From JAJRVH01 sp964505995 (GTDB lineage Bacteria; Pseudomonadota; Zetaproteobacteria; Mariprofundales; Mariprofundaceae), in assembly GCA_964505995.1 (NCBI GenBank), contig CAZDLB010000060.1, positions 1 to 10,781 on the forward strand: a stretch of 10,781 nt of DNA, read 5' to 3'. Of this stretch, positions 6,228 to 10,781 are shown piece by piece. Below the pieces are notes generated by a model, which was not told where the DNA came from, ran no database searches, and saw only the letters and a program-made list of their open reading frames with translations. Every line of letters starts with the position of its first letter. Position 1 is the stretch's first letter. Both the position numbers and the translations under genes were made by a program.

Positions 6228-6944
6228 ATGCGTGAAGACCGCAGGGCCGACGAGCTTCGACCCGTTTCCATCGATACCGAATTCAACCGCTACGCCGAAG
6301 GCTCGGCGCTGATTGCCTTCGGGCACACGCGCGTGCTGTGCACGGCCAGCGTCGAGGACAAGCAGCCGCCATTCCTGCGCGGCACCGAACGCGGCTGGGT
6401 CACGGCCGAATACGGCATGCTGCCCCGGGCCACGCATACGCGCGGCGGTCGCGAGGCCGCACGCGGCAAGCAGGGCGGCAGGACCGTCGAGATTCAGCGC
6501 CTGATCGGCCGCAGCCTCCGGGCCGTTGTGGATCTGGATGCGCTCGGGCCGCGTTCGATCAGCATCGACTGCGACGTGCTGCAGGCCGATGGTGGTACGC
6601 GCACTGCCGCCATCACCGGTTCCTGGGTGGCGCTGCGCCGTGCGGTGAACCGGCTGCTGGCCGACGGCGTGCTGGAGCAGGATCCGGTGCATGGCCAGGT
6701 CGCCGCCGTCAGCTGCGGCTTCGTCGAAGGCCAGGCCCTGCTTGATCTGCAGTATTCCGAAGATTCGCAGGCCGAGATGGATGCCAATTTCGTCATGACC
6801 CCGGATGGCGGCGTCATCGAGGTGCAGGCCACGGCCGAGGACAAGCCGTTGAGCTGGGATCAGTTCATGCAGCTCAAGGCCCTGGCCGACAAGGGCATCG
6901 CCGAGCTGGCCCGGCTGCAACAGGAGGCGGCTGCGCGCCCATGA
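6228..6944 (+). CDS. rph: Ribonuclease PH
   Basis: A 238-residue protein, the usual full length. RNase PH is a phosphorolytic exonuclease that trims the 3' ends of tRNA precursors, using phosphate and releasing nucleoside diphosphates. Family features seen: RPVSIDTEFNRYAEGS at 11-26, FGHTRVLCTASV at 31-42, AEYGMLPRATHTRGGRE at 60-76, QRLIGRSLRAVVD at 90-102, and the phosphate-site motif QADGGTRTAAITG at 119-131. The C-terminal half ends with the expected EVQATAEDKP region. A modest AGGA precedes ATG 6228. Its stop codon overlaps the rdgB start by 4 nt (ATGA), a typical co-translated arrangement; rph next to rdgB is common in Gammaproteobacteria. No frameshift like that of E. coli K-12 rph is present. 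Confidence 0.96.
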   Translation: MREDRRADELRPVSIDTEFNRYAEGSALIAFGHTRVLCTASVEDKQPPFLRGTERGWVTAEYGMLPRATHTRGGREAARGKQGGRTVEIQRLIGRSLRAVVDLDALGPRSISIDCDVLQADGGTRTAAITGSWVALRRAVNRLLADGVLEQDPVHGQVAAVSCGFVEGQALLDLQYSEDSQAEMDANFVMTPDGGVIEVQATAEDKPLSWDQFMQLKALADKGIAELARLQQEAAARP

Positions 6945-7531
6945 CGCTGCGTCTGGTTATCGCCAGCAACAATCCGAAGAAGCGCCGCGAGATCGAGACC
7001 ATCCTCGCTGGCCTTGGCATCGAGTTCGTTCCGGCCGATGACACGTACTTCGTCGAGGTGGTCGAGGATGCCGACTCGTTTGCCGGCAATGCCGAGAAAA
7101 AGGCACGCGCCTTTGCCGAGGCCAACGGCTGTGCGGCCATCGCCGATGATTCCGGCCTCTGTGTCGAGGCTCTGGGCGGCGCCCCGGGCGTGCGCTCCAG
7201 CCGCTATGCGGGCGAGCATGCGACGGACGCCGAGAACAATGCCAGACTGCTGCGGGATCTTGCGGGCGTTCAGGATCGGCGGGCGCACTTCTTCTGCGCC
7301 GTGCATCTGGCCTTCGCCGATGACCGCCCCGGCATCCGCGCCGAGGGGCGCACCGACGGCCGCATCCTGAACGAGCCCGACGGCGAAGAGGGCTTTGGCT
7401 ATGACCCGCTGTTTTATTCCGACGACCTGCACATGAGCTTTGCCCGGGCCGATGCCGAAGCCAAGGCCTCGGTCTCGCACCGCGGCCGCGCGCTGCGCGA
7501 GCTGGCCCGGAAACTGGCAGCTCTTGACTGA
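6941..7531 (+). CDS. rdgB: XTP/dITP diphosphatase (RdgB/HAM1 family)
   Basis: A 196-residue full-length member of the Ham1/RdgB family, which hydrolyses dITP, ITP and XTP to monophosphates and so keeps deaminated purines out of DNA and RNA. Motifs seen: ASNNPKKRREIE at 8-19 (nucleotide binding), ADDSGLCVEALGGAPGVRSSRYAG at 68-91 with the catalytic-type D70, GFGYDPLF at 151-158 (base pocket), and SHRGRAL at 179-185. The start overlaps the rph stop (ATGA) and the TGA overlaps the ATG of the glycosylase gene by one base, so all three are probably translated from one mRNA. Confidence 0.96.
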   Translation: MTLRLVIASNNPKKRREIETILAGLGIEFVPADDTYFVEVVEDADSFAGNAEKKARAFAEANGCAAIADDSGLCVEALGGAPGVRSSRYAGEHATDAENNARLLRDLAGVQDRRAHFFCAVHLAFADDRPGIRAEGRTDGRILNEPDGEEGFGYDPLFYSDDLHMSFARADAEAKASVSHRGRALRELARKLAALD

Positions 7532-8154
7532 TGGGCTCCCTCTTCCGGGCCGATTGCCGCGCCTGCCCGCGCCTGGCCGGCTTTCTCGATGAGGTCCGGC
7601 GGAAGCATCCGGACTATTTCGCCGCGCCCGTACCGGCCTTCGGCGATGCGAATCCCCGACTGCTGATCGTGGGTCTGGCGCCGGGCATGCACGGGGCCAA
7701 CCGCACCGGCCGGCCCTTCACCGGCGATTATGCCGGCGATCTGCTCTATGACACGCTGCTCGCGCTTGGCCTGGCCAGCGGCAGCTACAGTCCCGATGGC
7801 CAAGATGAGCTGAAGCTGCTCGGCGTGCGCATCACCAATGCGGTCAAATGCCTGCCGCCGGCCAACAAGCCGGAAACCTCAGAGGTTCGGCGCTGCAACC
7901 CATATCTGAAGGCTGAAATCGACGCCCTTCCCCGGACGTGCCGGCTGCTGGCGCTGGGTCGCATCGCCCACGATGCCGTTCTTCGTGCCTATGGCCTGAA
8001 GCTGAGCAGTCTCAGCTTCGGCCATGGTGCCAGGCATCAACTGCCCGACGGAAGGTACCTGACCGATTCCTATCACTGCTCGCGCTACAATACCCAGACC
8101 GGCCGTCTGACGCCGGCGATGTTCCGCGAGGCCGTCAGTCGCGCGCTGGCCTGA
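7531..8154 (+). CDS. Family 5 uracil-DNA glycosylase (UDGb-like, 4Fe-4S)
   Basis: A 207-residue protein. UDG superfamily enzymes cut the N-glycosidic bond of damaged bases. Motif 1 is GLAPGMHGANRTGRPFTGD at 48-66, which lacks the polar catalytic residue of families 1 and 4 and matches the family 5 (UDGb) form. Motif 2 is SYHCSRYNTQTGRLT at 180-194. C9, C12, C107 and C122 are spaced like the iron-sulfur ligands of families 4 and 5. Family 5 enzymes are known to remove hypoxanthine and xanthine as well as uracil. The ATG overlaps the rdgB stop (TGATG). The last 20 nt overlap the convergent small gene at 8135-8326. Normally rdgB is followed by hemW in many Gammaproteobacteria, so this placement is uncommon as far as I recall. 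Confidence 0.9.
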   Translation: MGSLFRADCRACPRLAGFLDEVRRKHPDYFAAPVPAFGDANPRLLIVGLAPGMHGANRTGRPFTGDYAGDLLYDTLLALGLASGSYSPDGQDELKLLGVRITNAVKCLPPANKPETSEVRRCNPYLKAEIDALPRTCRLLALGRIAHDAVLRAYGLKLSSLSFGHGARHQLPDGRYLTDSYHCSRYNTQTGRLTPAMFREAVSRALA

Positions 8155-8326
8155 CGGCCTGATCCGCATGCAGGAAATGGCGGATCAGGAAATCCTCCTC
8201 GGCCGGTGACAGATCGAAACGCCGGGCCGCGGCCTCGATCGCGGCCAGCGAATAGTCGCCATCATGCGCCAGCCAGCGCACGGCATTTCTCAGCGCTTCG
8301 CCCTCGGGCATGATGCCATGCTTCAT
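8135..8326 (-). CDS. Small protein of unknown function, 63 residues
   Basis: Starts MKHGIMPEGEALRNAVRWLA and has two likely amphipathic helices followed by RFDLSPAEEDFLIRHFL. It is charged and has no signal or membrane segment, so it is probably cytoplasmic. The composition looks like a real protein and the pattern reminds me of small uncharacterised proteobacterial proteins, but I cannot name a family. It follows the transglycosylase gene by 14 nt on the same strand. There is no convincing Shine-Dalgarno; instead a perfect TATAAT sits 6 nt before the ATG. Its 3' end overlaps the glycosylase gene by 20 nt in the opposite direction. Confidence 0.65.
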   Translation of the reverse strand: MKHGIMPEGEALRNAVRWLAHDGDYSLAAIEAAARRFDLSPAEEDFLIRHFLHADQAVRPARD

Positions 8327-8332
8327 GCCCCG

Positions 8333-8338
8333 ATTATA
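8333..8338 (-). promoter_or_regulatory. TATAAT box directly before the small gene
   Basis: The plus-strand attata reads TATAAT on the minus strand and ends 6 nt before ATG 8326, so transcription would begin at or next to the start codon and give a leaderless mRNA. No good -35 hexamer is seen at 16-18 bp spacing (GCCACT at 17), which weakens the call. Confidence 0.35.
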
Positions 8339-8340
8339 GA

Positions 8341-8994
8341 TCAGATATGGCTCGGAGTGGCCTTGAACCGCTTCATGGCCGAGAAGATCTTGTTCGGATA
8401 CTTGTTGTTGCCCAGCGAGCCGTTGTAGGCCGCCAGCGCCCGATCCAGCCGCTTGTAGCGATCCAGATAATGGCGAATGATCGCACAGCCATAGCGGATG
8501 TTCGTCTCGATCTCCAGCAGGTTGTCGTTGGGCTGGCCCAGCTCTTCCTTCCAGAACGGCATGACCTGCATCAGGCCGATCGCGCCGACATTGCTGACCG
8601 CGAAATGATCGAACTGCGACTCGACCGCGATGACGCCGAGGATCAGTTCCGGATCAAGCTCGAAACGCACGCTGTAGACATAGACCCACTGGGCAATGAG
8701 CTCGGCCTCATGCTCATCGGAAACCCAGGGGCGGATCGTCTGCGCGATATCCTTCACCCAGACCATCTGCTCGTAATCGACCTTCTCCGGCACCGGCTCG
8801 GGCTTGAGCATGCGCTGAAGCTGCTGCTTTTCCTCGGGGCGGATGTCGAGCAACGGCACGTCATGGCGCACCATCGTGCCGACCGTGCTCTGATCGAGAT
8901 GCTGGCGATCCTCGGGCGTGCTGGCCAGAAAGAGCGGCAGCGTGGCTAGAAAACCGATCACCATGACCCCGCTCAGCAGGGCCTTGGGAGACAT
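8341..8994 (-). CDS. Membrane-anchored lytic transglycosylase (SLT domain)
   Basis: A 217-residue protein with one N-terminal hydrophobic segment (about 5-25), probably an uncleaved anchor facing the periplasm. A charged linker at 28-90 leads into a C-terminal SLT/lysozyme-like domain: AVESQFDHFAVSNVGAIGLM at 123-142 with catalytic-type E125, then QVMPFW, and AAYNGSLG at 188-195. Such enzymes cleave the MurNAc-GlcNAc bond of peptidoglycan with formation of 1,6-anhydroMurNAc, in wall remodelling. It is shorter than MltC or Slt70 and resembles stand-alone SLT proteins. It lies 32 nt after proS, probably on the same transcript. The SD before ATG 8994 is weak, and the frame stays open upstream without an ATG, GTG or TTG. 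Confidence 0.9.
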   Translation of the reverse strand: MSPKALLSGVMVIGFLATLPLFLASTPEDRQHLDQSTVGTMVRHDVPLLDIRPEEKQQLQRMLKPEPVPEKVDYEQMVWVKDIAQTIRPWVSDEHEAELIAQWVYVYSVRFELDPELILGVIAVESQFDHFAVSNVGAIGLMQVMPFWKEELGQPNDNLLEIETNIRYGCAIIRHYLDRYKRLDRALAAYNGSLGNNKYPNKIFSAMKRFKATPSHI

Positions 8995-9026
8995 GCCGCG
9001 CAGACGCTGGCGCAGTTCCGCCGCGT

Positions 9027-10739
9027 TCAGGCCGCGCCCCCTTCGCGCACGATGCGGATGACGCGCCCGGCGACATCCTGCGGTGCGGCCTCCTGACGTT
9101 CGCCACGACGCAGGCCGTATTCGACGATGCCCCGCTCCAGGCCGCGGTCGCCGACGACGACCTGCACCGGCAGCCCCATCAGTTCGGCATCCTTGAACTT
9201 CACGCCGGGCCGCTCCTTGCGCTCATCCCAGAGCACCTCAATACCGGCATCGCTCAATTGCCTGTAAATCCTCTCGGAGGCGGCCATCGCGGATTCGGAC
9301 TGGCCCATCGTGATCAGCGCGACATGGAATGGTGCCAGATTCATCGGCCAGGCGATACCGGCCTCATCGTGGCACTGCTCGACGACGGCCGCCATCAGAC
9401 GCGATACGCCGATGCCGTAGCACCCCATCGTCGCGACCTCGCGCCGCCCATCCTGCGTCTGGAACACGACCTCCATCGGCTCGGTGTAGCGTTTGCCGAG
9501 GGCGAAGACCTGGCCGACCTCGATGCCGCGCGAGAGATCCATCGTGCCGCCGCAACGGGAGCAGGCATCGCCGGCCCGCGTCTGGCGCAGATCGGCAAAC
9601 CGGACCTCCCCGACATCGCGCGCCAGCGACAGCCCCGTCACATGCGCATCGGCCCGGTTCGCGCCCGCCACGAGCCCGACCCCGCCCTCAAGGCTGGCAT
9701 CGGCATAAACCGGACAGATCAGCCCCTGCGGGCCGACATAGCCGCAGACGCCGCCAATGCCGGCAATCTCCGCATCGCTGGCCATCTCGACCGCATCGGC
9801 ATCCAGCACATGCGCCAGCTTGATCTCCTGAAGCTGGTCATCGCCCAGCACGCAGGCGGCCACGACCTGCCCGTCCAGCATCCCGCCATGCACGCGATAC
9901 ACCAGAGTCTTCAGCAGTCGCGACGCGGGCACATGCAAAAAGGCCGCGACATCCTCGGCGGCGGTCACGCCCGGCGTTTCCACCGTCTGCAGCGGCGCAT
10001 CCTCGCCGAAGTCCACGCCGCGCACCGATTCGGCCTTCTCGACATTGGCCGCATAGTCGCAGGCCTGACAGTGGGCAATCAGATCCTCGCCGCTTTCGGC
10101 CAGCACATGGAACTCGTGCGAATCGCTGCCGCCAATGGCGCCGGTATCGGCCTCGACGGCGCGGAAATGCAGGCCGAAGCGGTTGAAGATGCGCGTATAG
10201 GTATCGAACATCCGCTGATACTCGCGCTGCAGGCATTGCTCGTCGGCATGGAAGGAATAGGCGTCCTTCATGATGAATTCGCGGCCGCGCATCAGCCCGA
10301 AGCGCGGGCGGATCTCGTCGCGGAACTTGGACTGGATCTGATACAGGTTCATCGGCAACTGCTTGTAGGAGCGCAGCTCGCGCCGCACCAGATCGCAGAT
10401 CACCTCCTCGTGCGTCGGGCCCAGGCAGGACTCGTGATCATGCCGGTCCCGGAAACGCAGCAGCTCGGGGCCATATTTCTCCATGCGACCGGACTGCTCC
10501 CAGAGCTCGGCCGGCTGCACCATCGGCATCAGCAGCTCCTGCGCCCCGGCGGCATCCATCTCCTCGCGCACGATGGCCTCGATCCGGCGCAGCACGCGCA
10601 GGCCCATCGGCAGATAGTCATAGACGCCGGAGGTCACACGGCGGATGAAGCCCGCGCGCAGCAGCAGCCGATGCGACACCACCTCGGCATCGGCCGGATC
10701 ATCGCGAAGGGTCGGAACGAAAAACTTGGAATAGCGCAT
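9027..10739 (-). CDS. proS: Prolyl-tRNA synthetase, bacterial type
   Basis: A 570-residue protein, the normal length of the long bacterial ProS that charges tRNA-Pro. ATG 10739 (MRYSKFFVPTLRDDPADAE) matches the usual N-terminus; an in-frame ATG at 10763 only adds eight atypical residues. Class II motif 2 is FRDEIRPRFGLMRGREFIMKDAYSF at 139-163, motif 3 is GCYGIGVSRLM at 439-449, and GPTHEEV is at 107-113. The INS editing domain that removes mischarged alanine lies at about 225-400. CxxC pairs at C224/C227 and C393/C396 may bind zinc. The anticodon-binding domain starts near 470 with DERKERPGVKFKDAEL at 505-520. It is probably the first gene of an operon with the transglycosylase. Confidence 0.97.
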   Translation of the reverse strand: MRYSKFFVPTLRDDPADAEVVSHRLLLRAGFIRRVTSGVYDYLPMGLRVLRRIEAIVREEMDAAGAQELLMPMVQPAELWEQSGRMEKYGPELLRFRDRHDHESCLGPTHEEVICDLVRRELRSYKQLPMNLYQIQSKFRDEIRPRFGLMRGREFIMKDAYSFHADEQCLQREYQRMFDTYTRIFNRFGLHFRAVEADTGAIGGSDSHEFHVLAESGEDLIAHCQACDYAANVEKAESVRGVDFGEDAPLQTVETPGVTAAEDVAAFLHVPASRLLKTLVYRVHGGMLDGQVVAACVLGDDQLQEIKLAHVLDADAVEMASDAEIAGIGGVCGYVGPQGLICPVYADASLEGGVGLVAGANRADAHVTGLSLARDVGEVRFADLRQTRAGDACSRCGGTMDLSRGIEVGQVFALGKRYTEPMEVVFQTQDGRREVATMGCYGIGVSRLMAAVVEQCHDEAGIAWPMNLAPFHVALITMGQSESAMAASERIYRQLSDAGIEVLWDERKERPGVKFKDAELMGLPVQVVVGDRGLERGIVEYGLRRGERQEAAPQDVAGRVIRIVREGGAA

Positions 10740-10763
10740 GGCGGCACATGCTAGCGGCAGCAC

Positions 10764-10781
10764 GGGGCTTCAGGTAGCCCC
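10764..10781. other. Short hairpin upstream of proS at the window edge
   Basis: The last 18 bases form a perfect 6-bp stem (GGGGCT/AGCCCC) around a 6-nt loop. It could be part of a terminator of a gene outside the window or lie in the proS leader. No T run is visible on the available side. Confidence 0.3.

Noticed and set aside
9258..10754. Long open frame of 498 codons on the plus strand opposite proS
   Set aside because: Its translation is His/Arg/Gly/Ala-rich without domain features, and the minus strand encodes a complete ProS with all motifs. It is a typical shadow frame of high-GC coding DNA.

Overview
The window looks like part of a high-GC gammaproteobacterial chromosome. The housekeeping genes on the right (rph, rdgB, proS, a DsbC-type isomerase, a lytic transglycosylase) are of proteobacterial type, and a spot-checked stretch of rph is about 70% GC by eye. 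I cannot name a genus; something near Lysobacterales/Xanthomonadales or Chromatiales is a guess.

Left part (1-4790, minus strand): an accessory locus of two paired secreted-protein genes present as two tandem cassettes. Cassette A is intact. Gene 1A (3105-4790) encodes a secreted multidomain protein with Ig-like segments and a C-terminal domain carrying the zinc-ligand pattern of LAS/MepA/M15-type peptidases (HxxxxxxD ... HxH). Gene 2A (2020-3090) encodes a secreted protein with a PKD/Ig-like domain, a Gly-rich linker and an Asp-rich tail resembling calcium-binding type-3 repeats. Cassette B follows at once: a 5'-truncated, frameshifted copy of gene 1 (990-2013) and a second gene 2 (1-979, running off the left edge). 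Two blocks are nearly identical between cassettes: X inside gene 1 (1851-2013 and 3925-4087) and Y covering the 3' half of gene 2 (1-446 and 2061-2527). The DNA between them, which encodes the peptidase domain plus the N-terminal half of the partner, is strongly diverged and clearly lower in GC. This layout (one full-length expressed copy, a headless orphan cassette behind it, variable core between homologous flanks) resembles the orphan-tip arrays of polymorphic toxin loci and would allow replacement of the core by recombination.

Control region (4791-4907): gene 1A has a good sigma70-type promoter whose -35/-10 spacer holds a run of nine G/C pairs, the architecture of phase-variable promoters. 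An imperfect inverted repeat overlaps the -35 box.

Centre (4908-8154, plus strand): a closely packed cluster of a TlpA-like periplasmic thioredoxin, a DsbC-like disulfide isomerase, rph, rdgB and a family 5 uracil-DNA glycosylase. rph/rdgB overlap by 4 nt and rdgB/udg by 1 nt. The first two genes could serve folding of exported Cys-containing proteins, possibly including those of the divergent locus. The last two fit a common task of keeping deaminated purines out of DNA.

Right part (8135-10739, minus strand): proS, a membrane-anchored lytic transglycosylase, and a 63-codon gene of unknown function that meets the glycosylase gene tail to tail with a 20-nt overlap. No tRNA, rRNA, CRISPR array or insertion sequence was seen. 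No stretch over 300 bases lacks a gene or gene remnant.
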